From an uncultured Planctomycetales bacterium (GTDB lineage Bacteria > Planctomycetota > Planctomycetia > Isosphaerales > Isosphaeraceae), in NCBI GenBank assembly GCA_903926465.1, contig CAIYJE010000160.1:124001-188000 (forward strand): a stretch of DNA of 64,000 nt, written 5' to 3'. The position numbers were made by a program, and so were the translations under genes. Positions within the stretch are counted from its first letter, which is position 1. Each line of letters opens with the position of its first letter. This document shows positions 43,716 to 53,087 of this stretch, in pieces. The notes under the pieces were generated by a model. That model was given only the letters and a program-made list of their open reading frames with translations. It had not been told where the DNA came from and did no database searches.

Positions 43716-44693
43716 TCAGAGCGAATTCACAGCCAGGGTGTGTTCCGCGATGAAGCGATCGGCCTCTGCCCCGGTGAAAACCCCGGTTGTGGTACCCACG
43801 GCCCGTACACAACTTGCCCCAATGGCGCTCGCCAAAGTCAGGCAGCCAAGCTCGTCGTGTCCCCTCAGCAAGCCTGCAATGTATCCAGCGTCAAACGCAT
43901 CGCCGCCGCCAGACGCATCTACGAACGGGATTGGAAACACCCCAAGCCGAACCCGAAGCTGATCGGATATCGAAATAGCCCCCTCGTCACCCAGCGTGAT
44001 CACCACACGTCGGGCACCCATCTTCCGAAACTGATCCGCTTGTTTGACCGGATCAGTCTCATCCAGCATGAATTCCGCTTCATCGGAATTCGGCAGGAAG
44101 AGATCGGTATGGGGCAGCACAGGCAAGAGGTAGTCCAGATAATCTCCACGCCCTGGCGTGGCAACGTCCAGAACGATGAATGTTCCCTGGGCCCGAAGTT
44201 CGGCAAACGTTCGTGCCAGAGACTCAGGATCAATGCCGGGTAAGATGAGATATCCGCCCAGATAGAGCACGCGTGGAGCAGGATGAACCTGAGCGTTCAG
44301 GTCTGAAACCAGAAGATTACGGTTGGCGCCAAACGTGTGAACGAATCGCCTGTCCTCGCCCCGAACGTTGATGATCAAGGTCTGACTGGTCGAGAGAACT
44401 GGGTCGACCAGCAGGCCCCGAACATCGACCCCCTGCTCAATCAAGGCCTCGGAAATGAATCGACCAAAATAGTCATTTCCAATTCGGCCACAAATCCTGG
44501 GCTGCATCCCCATCCTGGCCAGGCAGATCGCCGCGTTACTCGCGCAGCCACCCACGCTTAGTATCAGGTCATCCGCCGGAACCAGTTCGCCTGACCGCGG
44601 CAAATGAGAAATCGGCAGACTGATGTGGTCGGCAACAACCACACCCGCGCAGATCACGGAACGTGTATCAGGCATGGAAGACGGATTGTTCAT
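43716..44693 (-). CDS. PfkB/ribokinase-family sugar kinase
   Basis: 325 residues from ATG 44693 (alternative ATG 44675). PfkB fold with VSVGG-type GGCASNAAICLARMG, the substrate region and the catalytic DASGGGDAFDAGY near the C-terminus. Substrate unknown; sequence resembles ribokinase/fructokinase/adenosine kinase relatives. Neither ATG has a clear ribosome-binding site. An in-frame TTG at 44765 overlaps the ftsH stop, with a C9 tract in between, so coupling to ftsH is possible but less likely. Confidence 0.82.
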   Translation of the reverse strand: MNNPSSMPDTRSVICAGVVVADHISLPISHLPRSGELVPADDLILSVGGCASNAAICLARMGMQPRICGRIGNDYFGRFISEALIEQGVDVRGLLVDPVLSTSQTLIINVRGEDRRFVHTFGANRNLLVSDLNAQVHPAPRVLYLGGYLILPGIDPESLARTFAELRAQGTFIVLDVATPGRGDYLDYLLPVLPHTDLFLPNSDEAEFMLDETDPVKQADQFRKMGARRVVITLGDEGAISISDQLRVRLGVFPIPFVDASGGGDAFDAGYIAGLLRGHDELGCLTLASAIGASCVRAVGTTTGVFTGAEADRFIAEHTLAVNSL

Positions 44694-44721
44694 GGCTGGG
44701 AGAGGGAATGAAAGAACCGGC

Positions 44722-44735
44722 GGCGGGGGGGGGTG
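44722..44735. repeat. G-tract (nine consecutive Gs) between ftsH and the sugar kinase
   Basis: A run of nine G (in GGCGGGGGGGGGTGGG) lies in the 68-base ftsH-kinase gap. It is in the leader of the minus-strand kinase, where it reads as nine C. Such tracts slip in replication. Confidence 0.6.
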
Positions 44736-44761
44736 GGAGCGTGTTTTCGATCCAGCAAGCG

Positions 44762-46750
44762 TCAAAGTTCCAGCATGGCCGGTTCGGTCGGCGGAGTCTT
44801 GGCGGTCCGGCCATCAAGCTGGTCCAGATTCAAGGTGGCTCGCTTGCCGATCATGGCCTCAATTTCCGTATCGCTAAGCACTTCTCGCTCCACCAGCGCA
44901 TCGGCAATTTTCTCAAGCTCTTCACGACGCTCTGTGAGCAACCGGAGGGCTCGATCGTCGGCTTCACGAAGGATCCGGGAAACTTCTTCGTCAATCACCT
45001 GAGCCGTGTGTTCAGAGTGATCACGCGCCTCGGAGATCTCCCTGCCCAGGAATGGATGCTCATCGCTCATCTTGAAAGCGACGGGGCCCAACCGCTTGCT
45101 CATCCCCCACTGGGTGACCATACGCCGGGCCAGCCGAGTGGCCTGATCAAGGTCCTGAGCCGCACCAGTGGATAGGTCGTTGTAAATGAGCCGCTCTGCA
45201 GCTCGGCCACCCATCAGCACGCTGAGCCTGGCCACCAGCTGGCTTTCGGTCAGACCCACACGGTCCTCTTCGGGCAGGAACTGGGTTACACCGAGCGCCC
45301 GACCGCGTGGAATGATTGTCACTTTATGAACGGGGTCGGTACCGGGCGTCAGCCAACCGACCAGGGCATGACCTATTTCGTGATAGGCCGTGGCTCGCTT
45401 GTCGCGGTCGGAAATGAACTCTTCCCGCTTGGCGCCCATGATAATTTTATCACGTGCAGACTCAAAATCGGCGGAGGAAACGTGATCTTGGTCTTCACGG
45501 GTGGCCAGAAGCGCGGCTTCATTAACCAGGTTGGCAAGATCGGCACCACTCATACCCACCGTGCCCCGGGCGATCGCTTCGAGATCGATGTCGGGTCCCA
45601 GGGGAACTTTGCGTGAATGGACCTTGAGGATTTCAAGCCGCCCCTTCTTGGTCGGTAGATCGACCGTGACGTGGCGGTCAAACCGGCCAGGACGAAGCAG
45701 AGCTGGATCGAGCACGTCGGGACGGTTGGTCGCTGCCAGCACAATCACGGTTTCGCTCGGCGTGAAACCATCCATCTCGGTAAGGATCTGATTGAGGGTC
45801 TGTTCCCGCTCATCATGGCCTCCACCCAAGCCTGCGCCACGAACCCGGCCCACGGCATCAATTTCGTCAATGAAGAGAATACAAGGGCTATTCTCCTTGG
45901 CCGTTTTGAACATATCTCGTACGCGGCTGGCACCCACGCCGACGAACATCTGAATGAATTCGCTGCCGGAGATCGAGAAGAAGGGAACTCCCGCCTCACC
46001 GGCCACAGCACGAGCAAGCAGCGTTTTGCCGGTACCTGGAGGCCCGTTGAGCAGAACTCCCTTGGGAATGCGCCCACCCAGTTTCTGGAATTTCTCTGGA
46101 CTCTTGAGAAACTCGACGATTTCCTGAAGCTCGGCCTTGGCATTCTCAAGCCCGGCAACCTCGTCAAACGTGGTTCGCTGCTTGGAACGATCATGCCTGC
46201 GGGCTGGGCTTTTGACAAAGCTACCCAGAATACCGCCATCGAACTGGTCTCTCGCCCGACGCATCAACAGGTACATCAAGCCGACGAACAGCAGGGTTGG
46301 CAGCAGAAACGTGAACCAAACCAGGCTGTTGGAGCCCTGAGAGGCTTCAACATCTACGCGAACCGGTTGCCGCTTGGAACCTGGCTCGGTGTAACTTCTG
46401 AGCTTGGCGAGCACTGTTTCAATCGAGGCTTCGGTCGGCAGATTCGTCCTGAAGGTTTTGAGCTTTTCAGGGCGAACTTCCGAAACGTCATACGTGGTCT
46501 CATCACGGAGTTCGCCACGAACCTCCGTACCCTGAATCAAAACGCTCTTGATGTTGTCGCGATCAACCTGGTCCAGGAACCAGGAATAGTTCACGGAACC
46601 GCTTCCCGGGCGGATCATCAAGAACATCAGGCCGATGATGGCAATTAACGCGATCCAGAGCCAAGGTGGAGCTGGAGTGTTGGTCGCTCCAGACGGTCTC
46701 CGTGGTTGCTCAGGACGACGCGATGGTTCTTGCGGAACGCGATTCCCCAT
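44762..46750 (-). CDS. ftsH: ATP-dependent zinc metalloprotease FtsH
   Basis: 662 residues. Membrane helices near 29-46 and 142-164 flank a small periplasmic domain; AAA Walker A GPPGTGKT (236-243), Walker B FIDEID (293-298), second region of homology [19 protein letters not shown], and the zinc site HEIGH (457-461). An N-terminal Pro/Arg-rich extension of about 30 residues precedes the first helix. It degrades membrane and short-lived cytosolic proteins. The gene ends 68 bases before the sugar kinase start. Confidence 0.95.
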   Translation of the reverse strand: MGNRVPQEPSRRPEQPRRPSGATNTPAPPWLWIALIAIIGLMFLMIRPGSGSVNYSWFLDQVDRDNIKSVLIQGTEVRGELRDETTYDVSEVRPEKLKTFRTNLPTEASIETVLAKLRSYTEPGSKRQPVRVDVEASQGSNSLVWFTFLLPTLLFVGLMYLLMRRARDQFDGGILGSFVKSPARRHDRSKQRTTFDEVAGLENAKAELQEIVEFLKSPEKFQKLGGRIPKGVLLNGPPGTGKTLLARAVAGEAGVPFFSISGSEFIQMFVGVGASRVRDMFKTAKENSPCILFIDEIDAVGRVRGAGLGGGHDEREQTLNQILTEMDGFTPSETVIVLAATNRPDVLDPALLRPGRFDRHVTVDLPTKKGRLEILKVHSRKVPLGPDIDLEAIARGTVGMSGADLANLVNEAALLATREDQDHVSSADFESARDKIIMGAKREEFISDRDKRATAYHEIGHALVGWLTPGTDPVHKVTIIPRGRALGVTQFLPEEDRVGLTESQLVARLSVLMGGRAAERLIYNDLSTGAAQDLDQATRLARRMVTQWGMSKRLGPVAFKMSDEHPFLGREISEARDHSEHTAQVIDEEVSRILREADDRALRLLTERREELEKIADALVEREVLSDTEIEAMIGKRATLNLDQLDGRTAKTPPTEPAMLEL

Positions 46751-46906
46751 GGATTACTCATCGAGAAAAAATATAGGTCAGTCGCTGGAATGAGAACGAG
46801 ACCAGTTGAGAGGGTCTATTCTATGCAAAACGCGGCAAAATGTTCAGACCTTTGCCGAAGAGAAGCAAAGTGGGCAGATTGTATAGCTAGTTGGCAGAGA
46901 ACCCCA

Positions 46907-47950
46907 TCATGCGGATTCGTGGTCAAGATGCTGAGTTTCTAGCCATTTTTCGCAATCAATGGCAGCCGCACAACCACTTCCCGCCGCGGTAATCGCCTGT
47001 CGGTAATGGGTATCCACAACATCACCACACGCAAAAACTCCCTCAACCGTGGTGGCGGTCCCATAATTTGGCAGGGAATCGACATGCAGTCCCTCTGGCC
47101 CATCATGATTCGCCCAGGCCAGAGCATTCCGATTGATCAGGTACCCAGACTTGGTCAACGCAAGCTTGCCTTCAAACAGGCGTGTGTTGGGAACGTGGCC
47201 AATGGCCAGGAAAAGCCCATCAATCTCCAGAGGGGTTCTGGATTCGTCCACGGTCGACTTGAGGAAGACCCCCTTCAATTCCTTGTTGGGGTCTGAGGTT
47301 CCGTACACTTCATCAACCACCGAATTCCAAGCCATGGTGATCTTGGGATTTGCCAGCATTCGCTCTTGCATCACCTTGGATGCACGCAGGTGATCACGCC
47401 GATGAATGACGGTGACCTGCCGGGCAAATCTGGTGAGGAAGCTGGCTTCCTCTACGGCTGAGTCTCCTCCACCCACCACGGCAATGGCTTTCCCTCGGTA
47501 CAGCGCACCGTCGCAGGTGGCACAAGTGCTCACGCCATGGCCTCTGTAGGGAGCCTCACTTGGAAGGTCGAGCCATCGAGCCGAGGCGCCTGTGGCAATA
47601 ATCAAGGCGTCCGCCGTGTAAGTGGCCTGCTCGCCAGACGGATCTCCGCTGGGATCCAGACTCGTCACAATCCGGAACGGTCGTGAAGAGAGATCCACAG
47701 AAATTGCGGTTTCAAACCGCGTCTCTGCGCCGAACTTCTGGGCCTGTTGCCGCATCAATTCCATGAGTTCGGGGCCCATGATCCCCTCAGGAAACCCGGG
47801 GAAATTCTCGACCGTGGTCGTCCAGGTCAATTGCCCGCCAGGCTCTTTGCCTTCCAGAACCAGTGGGTTCAGGTTGGCTCTTGCGGCGTATAACGCGGCC
47901 GTGAGCCCTGCAGAGCCTGAACCAAGAACCACTACGGTGTGATGAGCCAT
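46907..47950 (-). CDS. trxB: Thioredoxin reductase
   Basis: 347 residues from ATG 47950. FAD-binding GSGSAGLTAALYAAR near 10-25, redox centre CATC (Cys143, Cys146), NADPH-binding GGGDSAVEEASFL, and the C-terminal FAD motif GVFACGDVVDTHYRQAITA. It reduces thioredoxin using NADPH. The C-terminus has about 20 residues more than E. coli TrxB. A longer start at 47986 is unlikely. It is 156 bases from ftsH and transcribed divergently from csrA. Confidence 0.94.
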   Translation of the reverse strand: MAHHTVVVLGSGSAGLTAALYAARANLNPLVLEGKEPGGQLTWTTTVENFPGFPEGIMGPELMELMRQQAQKFGAETRFETAISVDLSSRPFRIVTSLDPSGDPSGEQATYTADALIIATGASARWLDLPSEAPYRGHGVSTCATCDGALYRGKAIAVVGGGDSAVEEASFLTRFARQVTVIHRRDHLRASKVMQERMLANPKITMAWNSVVDEVYGTSDPNKELKGVFLKSTVDESRTPLEIDGLFLAIGHVPNTRLFEGKLALTKSGYLINRNALAWANHDGPEGLHVDSLPNYGTATTVEGVFACGDVVDTHYRQAITAAGSGCAAAIDCEKWLETQHLDHESA

Positions 47951-48269
47951 CGTTTTGCTGCCTGAAAATCTACGGTTCCGGTTCACGGGCTGATTTCGTT
48001 GAAAATCATTATCAGCACGGCCAGGGGAAAAGCCAACACTTCAGGCATCATCTTTTCAGGACTGGCTCGGATCCGGGGTGAGCTCTTCACCCTTGGTGGA
48101 TCTGTGAACTATAGAACTCAAGGAGAAAACCGCACACAGGCAAGTTCGCACTGAGGCACCTACGAATTTGCCGCGGTTCGGGTTGGGAACCGCCAAAACC
48201 ACCAAAACCCCCGACAGGCCATATCCAAGCATGAACGCAATCGGTCACCCTTCTGAAGGATCTTCAGCC
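47951..48269. promoter_or_regulatory. Divergent intergenic region trxB / csrA with leader hairpins
   Basis: 319 bases. A nested hairpin lies at 48070-48102 (GATCC...GGATC outer, GGGTGA-gctct-TCACCC inner). Just before csrA, CTGAAG-gat-CTTCAG at 48253-48267 folds over the ribosome-binding site (see the findings). Frames in the gap do not look coding. Confidence 0.55.
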
Positions 48270-48536
48270 ATGCTTGTTCTCACTCGCCGTGTCACGGAAA
48301 GCCTGATGATCGGCTCGGATATTCGGATCACCATTATCAGGGTGGGGGCTGGCCAAGTGCGGATCGGGATTGAAGCCCCCAGAGAGATTCCGGTTCATCG
48401 GGCCGAGGTTTTGACCCCAGTTCAGCCGGCCAGTACCGGGGCTCACGCAAAATCCGCGGATTCGCAAACGGAAATCACGATTCAGACGGACGGCCTTCCT
48501 GAAACCGATACCCGACCCCGCGAATTGTCTCGATGA
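48270..48536 (+). CDS. csrA: CsrA-like RNA-binding regulator
   Basis: 88 residues from ATG 48270. The first 50 match CsrA: MLVLTRRVTESLMIGSDIRITI and GAGQVRIGIEAPREIPVHRAEV. The canonical protein is about 61 residues; here a further 27 residues follow, Ser/Thr/Glu-rich. It binds A(N)GGA motifs near ribosome-binding sites and controls translation. It ends inside the 3' end of phoB (opposite strand); the two coding regions overlap by 62 bases. Its ribosome-binding region GAAGG lies in a hairpin with a GGA at its loop. Confidence 0.9.
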   Translation: MLVLTRRVTESLMIGSDIRITIIRVGAGQVRIGIEAPREIPVHRAEVLTPVQPASTGAHAKSADSQTEITIQTDGLPETDTRPRELSR

Positions 48537-49182
48537 AGTCGGCGGCGTCTCCCATTTTGCGTCTCAGGCTCTTTACATGGACATCGATGGTTCGCTCGAG
48601 AACGATGGCGTCTTCTCCAATGGCGGCATCCATCAGTTCATGACGGCTGAAGGCCCGGCCCGGCTGGCGAATCAGGGTTTCCAGCAACCGAAACTCGGTT
48701 GGGGTCAGCACTAATTCCTCGCCGGCCACAGTCGCCTGATGCCGAAGCCGATCAATGGCCACCCCGTGACATTCAACGATGTTTCGAGTCGAGTTGGCTT
48801 CCCGGGTTTGCCGTCTGCGCAGTTCGCGTTTAATTCGCTCGATCAGAACCTTGATGCTGTAGGGCTTGGTGACATAGTCATCTGCCCCCACCGCAAAACC
48901 GACCAACTGGTCAGCCTCTTCCGCCTTGGCCGTAACCATGATAATGGGGATCTGACGGGTCCGTGAATCCAGGCGAAGTTCACGGGCAACCTCAATCCCC
49001 CCCTTCACGGGCAGCATCAGGTCTAGCACCACGATGTCTGGAATCTTGAGCTGAGCTTGTCGCAACCCGTCTTGACCATCGTATGCCACCAGGACGTCAA
49101 AACCCTCGCGTTGCAGGCTGTAAACAAGCGGTTCGACCAGAGTTCGCTCGTCCTCGAGCACCAAAATTCTCGGGTTTGCCAT
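48475..49182 (-). CDS. phoB: PhoB-type OmpR-family response regulator
   Basis: 235 residues. Receiver with acidic residues Glu10/Asp11, phosphoacceptor Asp54, Thr84 and Lys106, and a C-terminal winged helix (LVLTPTEFRLLETLIRQPGRAFSRHELMD ... HVKSLRRKMG). The known role is the phosphate starvation response. It is the last gene of the minus-strand locus phoR-pstSCAB-phoB, 22 bases after pstB. Its 3' end overlaps csrA by 62 bases. Confidence 0.93.
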   Translation of the reverse strand: MANPRILVLEDERTLVEPLVYSLQREGFDVLVAYDGQDGLRQAQLKIPDIVVLDLMLPVKGGIEVARELRLDSRTRQIPIIMVTAKAEEADQLVGFAVGADDYVTKPYSIKVLIERIKRELRRRQTREANSTRNIVECHGVAIDRLRHQATVAGEELVLTPTEFRLLETLIRQPGRAFSRHELMDAAIGEDAIVLERTIDVHVKSLRRKMGDAADFIETIRGVGYRFQEGRPSES

Positions 49183-49204
49183 GGTATTTTTGAGTCAAGG
49201 AACA

Positions 49205-50059
49205 CTAGCCGATCCGGCCAGTGATGTAGGCTTCCGTTCGGGGATCAGACGGGGTTGTGAATAGCTTTTCGGTTGAACTGTATTCGGCAATCACGCCGGT
49301 TCGATGATTTTCCTGGGAAACAGAGTCATCCAGCAGCATGCAAACGGTCATATCGCTTGCCCGCCTTGCCTGTTGCATGTTATGCGTGACAATAATGATT
49401 GTATAATCACGCTTTAACTCATCCATCAGGTCTTCAACGCTACGGGTCGAAATGGGATCAAGCGCTGAACAGGGCTCGTCCATCAGAATGACTTCGGGCT
49501 GCACCGCCAGAGTTCGTGCAATGCAGAGCCTTTGCTGCTGACCACCCGAAAGGGACAATCCAGATTGATTCAATTTGGATTTCACTTCATCCCAGAGAGC
49601 TGCCCTGCGGAGGGAGCTCTCCACGAGTTCGTCCATGTCTCCCTGGTATCCATTGATGCGGGCCCCCCAGGCCACGTTCTCATAGATCGTTTTGGGAAAC
49701 GGATTCGGGCGCTGAAAAACCATGCCCACCCTGCGGCGAAGCGAAACCGCGTCTGTCTCTGGCCCATTGATATTTTCGCCATCGAACAAAATGACGCCCG
49801 TCATCCGAGTGGTGGCCACCAGATCATTCATCCGGTTAAAGCACCGCAGCAGCGTGCTTTTTCCGCAGCCCGAGGGGCCGATCACCGCGGTGATCTTGTT
49901 GCGTGGTACGGAAAGGTTGATTTGCTTGAGCGCAGGACTACTGCCGTACCACACGTTGAGATCACGTGTTTCGATGACCGGATCCGAGAGAGAGACCGTC
50001 TCTCGGGAACTTGGACCCCTTGAAGGAGTTTCCCTCCCAGGAGGAGGTACGGTACTCAT
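49205..50059 (-). CDS. pstB: Phosphate ABC transporter ATP-binding protein
   Basis: 284 residues. Walker [10 protein letters not shown] near 60-68, Q-loop [12 protein letters not shown] typical of PstB, signature LSGGQQQRL and Walker [14 protein letters not shown]. It powers PstCA. N-terminal extension of about 25 residues (Pro/Ser/Arg-rich) before the first strand. 18 bases after pstA. Confidence 0.95.
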   Translation of the reverse strand: MSTVPPPGRETPSRGPSSRETVSLSDPVIETRDLNVWYGSSPALKQINLSVPRNKITAVIGPSGCGKSTLLRCFNRMNDLVATTRMTGVILFDGENINGPETDAVSLRRRVGMVFQRPNPFPKTIYENVAWGARINGYQGDMDELVESSLRRAALWDEVKSKLNQSGLSLSGGQQQRLCIARTLAVQPEVILMDEPCSALDPISTRSVEDLMDELKRDYTIIIVTHNMQQARRASDMTVCMLLDDSVSQENHRTGVIAEYSSTEKLFTTPSDPRTEAYITGRIG

Positions 50060-50077
50060 GACAACAGGCCCTGGTGT

Positions 50078-51025
50078 TCAGTTTCGGTTGAGGCGACCGC
50101 TACGGTTCCGGATCACAATCGCCACGGCGTTCATGGAAATCAGAAGTACGAGCAGCAAAAGAATTCCGCCTGCCGCCAGGGTTTGGTCGGCTGGGTCGGG
50201 ATACTTTGCGTAATTGTAAATTTCGAGTGGCAACGGCACGTACTGGTCGCCAGGGCCACGCGGCGGGTTAAGCAGCGAGCTTGCCTGGGTCACCATCAGC
50301 ACGGGTGCGGTTTCACCAATCGCCCGAGAGAGAGACAAAATCAGGCCCGTCATGATACCAGGCAAGGCTGCGGGAAGAACATGATCGCGAACAGTTTGCC
50401 AGCGGGTGGCCCCCAAGGCGAGCGCAGCCTGCCTGTAGGTCGTTGGAACCGCTCGGATTGCTTCCTGAGCGGCAATGATGATCACCGGCAGCACCAACAG
50501 GCTCAGGGTCAAAGCCCCAGACCAAATCGAATATCCGAGGGCAAAAGGCTTGAATCCGAAACCGCGAACAAACAGGGTGAGTCCCAGGATGCCGTAGACA
50601 ATCGAAGGAACGCCGGCGAGGTTGGCGATATTGGTCTGAACCACGGCCTTGAACCGACCGGGCCGCACGTACTCCTCCAGGTAAACCGCGGCCCCAAGGC
50701 CTACCGGTACAGCAAAGAGGGTAACCAGGCCTAGCAGCCACAAACTGCTCACAACTCCGACCCGAAACCCAGTCGTTTGCGCAGATTCACCGGGTGTCTT
50801 GGTTGCCAGCGAAAGTAAAAGCTGACCCAGATCCCAGGCATTCTGGGGCAAGTGATACCAAGGCCGACCGGCTTGATGCCCCAGCCCAGTTGAGAGTACG
50901 GAACCCAGCAAAATCGAGAGCACCACCACGCCGCTGAAAGTCGCAAGCACACAGGCAATGGCGAACAACGGACCCAGAATCCGTCTGATCCGCGAATGGG
51001 GCGTATAAGTATGGAGTTCTTGCAT
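50078..51025 (-). CDS. pstA: Phosphate ABC transporter permease
   Basis: 315 residues, six membrane segments, with the conserved EAIRAVPTTYRQAALALGATRW coupling loop (EAA motif) in the fifth cytoplasmic loop. It forms the channel with PstC. It starts 2 bases after the pstC stop. Confidence 0.93.
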   Translation of the reverse strand: MQELHTYTPHSRIRRILGPLFAIACVLATFSGVVVLSILLGSVLSTGLGHQAGRPWYHLPQNAWDLGQLLLSLATKTPGESAQTTGFRVGVVSSLWLLGLVTLFAVPVGLGAAVYLEEYVRPGRFKAVVQTNIANLAGVPSIVYGILGLTLFVRGFGFKPFALGYSIWSGALTLSLLVLPVIIIAAQEAIRAVPTTYRQAALALGATRWQTVRDHVLPAALPGIMTGLILSLSRAIGETAPVLMVTQASSLLNPPRGPGDQYVPLPLEIYNYAKYPDPADQTLAAGGILLLLVLLISMNAVAIVIRNRSGRLNRN

Positions 51026-51027
51026 GC

Positions 51028-51978
51028 TTACACATAGGCCTCGCGGTATCGGGCAAGCACTATCCGAGAGACGATGTTCATGCTCAGCGTCACGATGAAC
51101 AGCACCATCGCGACCGCAAAAAGAGAAAGCGAGGTTGGCGAACCAGGCGCTTCCTCACCGCCAACCACGGCAACAATGTACGCGGTCATGGTCTCGATCG
51201 AAACGAGCGGATTGAGCGTGATCGACGGAACACGACCTGCCGCCAATACCACGGCCATAGTCTCGCCCACGGCGCGGCTCAGGGCAAGAATGAACGAGGC
51301 GAACACACCAGAAAGGGCGGCCGGCAAGACAATGCGTGTCGATACCTCGAACTTGGTTGCACCAAGCCCATAGCCGGCTTCCCTCAGGCCCTGCGGAACC
51401 GCGGAAAGGACATCCTCGCTCAGGGAGGACACCATCGGGATAACCATCACACCCACCACTATGCATGCACTCAATGCATTAAATTGCTCAACATCCAGGC
51501 CGAAGGGATTCAGGAGCAAGCGGAGGCCGGGTGTGACAAGCTGGAGAGCAAGAAACCCGTACACAATCGTTGGAATACCCGCGAGCAATTCCAGGGAAGG
51601 CTTGAGCACCGCCCTGACTTTTCTGGGGGCGTATTCGCTCAGATAGATTGCGCTCAGCAAACCGACAGGCAAGGCAATCACGGACGAGCCCAGGGCAATC
51701 ATGAATGTGCCCCAGATCAGAGGCAAGATTCCGAAATGTGGGGCCTCAACATCGGTTCCGGTCAGGAACCGAATGGGTGAGATCCCAGAGACCCGAAAAA
51801 ACTGTGCCGACTGAACACTCAGAATCACCACGATGCTGATGGTGGTCAGAACGGTTGTGAGGGTGCAGAGCAGCAAGAACAGATGCGCAAGAGGACCCTC
51901 CAGACGCCGCCAGAGGCCCGGTGGCGCCCAGAGTTCAGGAGTTGAAATCTGTCCAGACTTGTTCATAGTGCGGCTCAT
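51028..51978 (-). CDS. pstC: Phosphate ABC transporter permease
   Basis: 316 residues from ATG 51978, 13 bases after the pstS stop; a longer frame begins at 52020 overlapping pstS. Six membrane segments and the EAA-type loop VLSAVPQGLREAGYGLGATKFE. It pairs with PstA. Confidence 0.92.
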   Translation of the reverse strand: MSRTMNKSGQISTPELWAPPGLWRRLEGPLAHLFLLLCTLTTVLTTISIVVILSVQSAQFFRVSGISPIRFLTGTDVEAPHFGILPLIWGTFMIALGSSVIALPVGLLSAIYLSEYAPRKVRAVLKPSLELLAGIPTIVYGFLALQLVTPGLRLLLNPFGLDVEQFNALSACIVVGVMVIPMVSSLSEDVLSAVPQGLREAGYGLGATKFEVSTRIVLPAALSGVFASFILALSRAVGETMAVVLAAGRVPSITLNPLVSIETMTAYIVAVVGGEEAPGSPTSLSLFAVAMVLFIVTLSMNIVSRIVLARYREAYV

Positions 51979-51991
51979 CGCGGTTGACGGC

Positions 51992-52996
51992 TCAAGAAGC
52001 CGGGGTTCCGGCCGCCTCAATTGCCTTGTTCAAAGCTTCTTGGTTGGCCTTGATATCGGCTTCATTGGGAGCATCAAAATTAGCCGCTGTGGCCAATCTG
52101 TCAATGTTCCCAAGATAGTGCTTCACAAACTGGGCCACGGCCGGCCGCTTGAGCGCCGCATTCTTGACGAAGATGTAAAGAGGGCGGGAAAGCGGAGCAT
52201 ATTCCTTGGACATGATGGTTTCGGGCGAGGGCATGACCGCTGGGGCATCGGCACCGTTCTGGAGCGGAATGGCTCGCAAACGTTCTTTGTTCACCACAAA
52301 ATAACCGTAACCGAAGTAGCCAATGGCACCTTCATCGCCGGCAACTCCCGCCACAAGCTGGTTATCATCGGGGCTAACCTGAACCCCCTTGCGCTGGGTT
52401 TTGACCCCTTTGCCCACAATCGCTTCCATGAAGAATTCAAAAGTGCCAGACGCGGAGTCTGGTGAGTAAACGATGATCTTCTTATCGGGCCAGCTAGGAT
52501 CGAGGTCTTTCCAGGTTGTGATTTCACTCTCTGGGCCATAAAGCTGCTTGAGCTGCTCAACCGTTAGTGATTTCACAAAATCATTCTTGGGGTGTACCAC
52601 CACGGTAATTCCGTCATAACCAACCAGGAAGCGGGTCCATTCCAGACCAGACTCTTTGGATTTTTCGGTCTCTTCCGGCTTGGCGTCTCGTGAGGCGTCA
52701 ATCACATCCACTTCGTTACGCAGGTAGCGATCAAAGCCGCCACCGGTTCCGTGGTTTCCCACCGTGACCTGAATCTCTGGGGCCACCTTGTTGAAATCAA
52801 TCTGAGCCTTCTGACTGATCCTGAAAACGGTGCTCGAACCATCAACCGCGATTGTCTCAAGCGGACGCGAGTCACCACAGCCCGCGAGGATACCAGGGAT
52901 TAGTAAGCCGAGGAATTTCAGGAATGCAGGAACCCCATGGGTTGGCTGACGCAGTTTCAACAAGAGACTCTCCAGGCTGGAAATTGAGGAATTCAT
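51992..52996 (-). CDS. pstS: Phosphate-binding lipoprotein PstS
   Basis: 334 residues. Lipobox LAGC with Cys40 after an unusually long N-terminus of about 20 residues before the hydrophobic core. The mature part begins ETIAVDGSSTVFRISQ, where GSS-type residues bind phosphate, and the second phosphate-binding segment GNHGTGGGFDRY follows. It delivers phosphate to PstCA. The locus order phoR, pstS, pstC, pstA, pstB, phoB is intact. Confidence 0.94.
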   Translation of the reverse strand: MNSSISSLESLLLKLRQPTHGVPAFLKFLGLLIPGILAGCGDSRPLETIAVDGSSTVFRISQKAQIDFNKVAPEIQVTVGNHGTGGGFDRYLRNEVDVIDASRDAKPEETEKSKESGLEWTRFLVGYDGITVVVHPKNDFVKSLTVEQLKQLYGPESEITTWKDLDPSWPDKKIIVYSPDSASGTFEFFMEAIVGKGVKTQRKGVQVSPDDNQLVAGVAGDEGAIGYFGYGYFVVNKERLRAIPLQNGADAPAVMPSPETIMSKEYAPLSRPLYIFVKNAALKRPAVAQFVKHYLGNIDRLATAANFDAPNEADIKANQEALNKAIEAAGTPAS

Positions 52997-53064
52997 CGTG
53001 TTCAGTTTTTCAGGTCTTGACCGGCTGAACCAGATGTCTGACCTTCAATGCAAGTAATCTACTG

Positions 53065-53087
53065 GATGAATGTGAAGATTCTATGAA
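53065..53087 (-). promoter_or_regulatory. Candidate Pho box upstream of pstS
   Basis: Read on the minus strand, TTCATA and TTCACA recur 11 bases apart, followed at once by TTCATC. An 11-base period of 7-base repeats is the layout of PhoB-binding boxes (CTGTCAT-type). It overlaps the phoR stop codon, 70-90 bases upstream of pstS. Not close to a known consensus. Confidence 0.35.

Noticed and set aside
45671-46648. A 325-codon plus-strand frame
   Set aside because: Antisense to ftsH; no family features.
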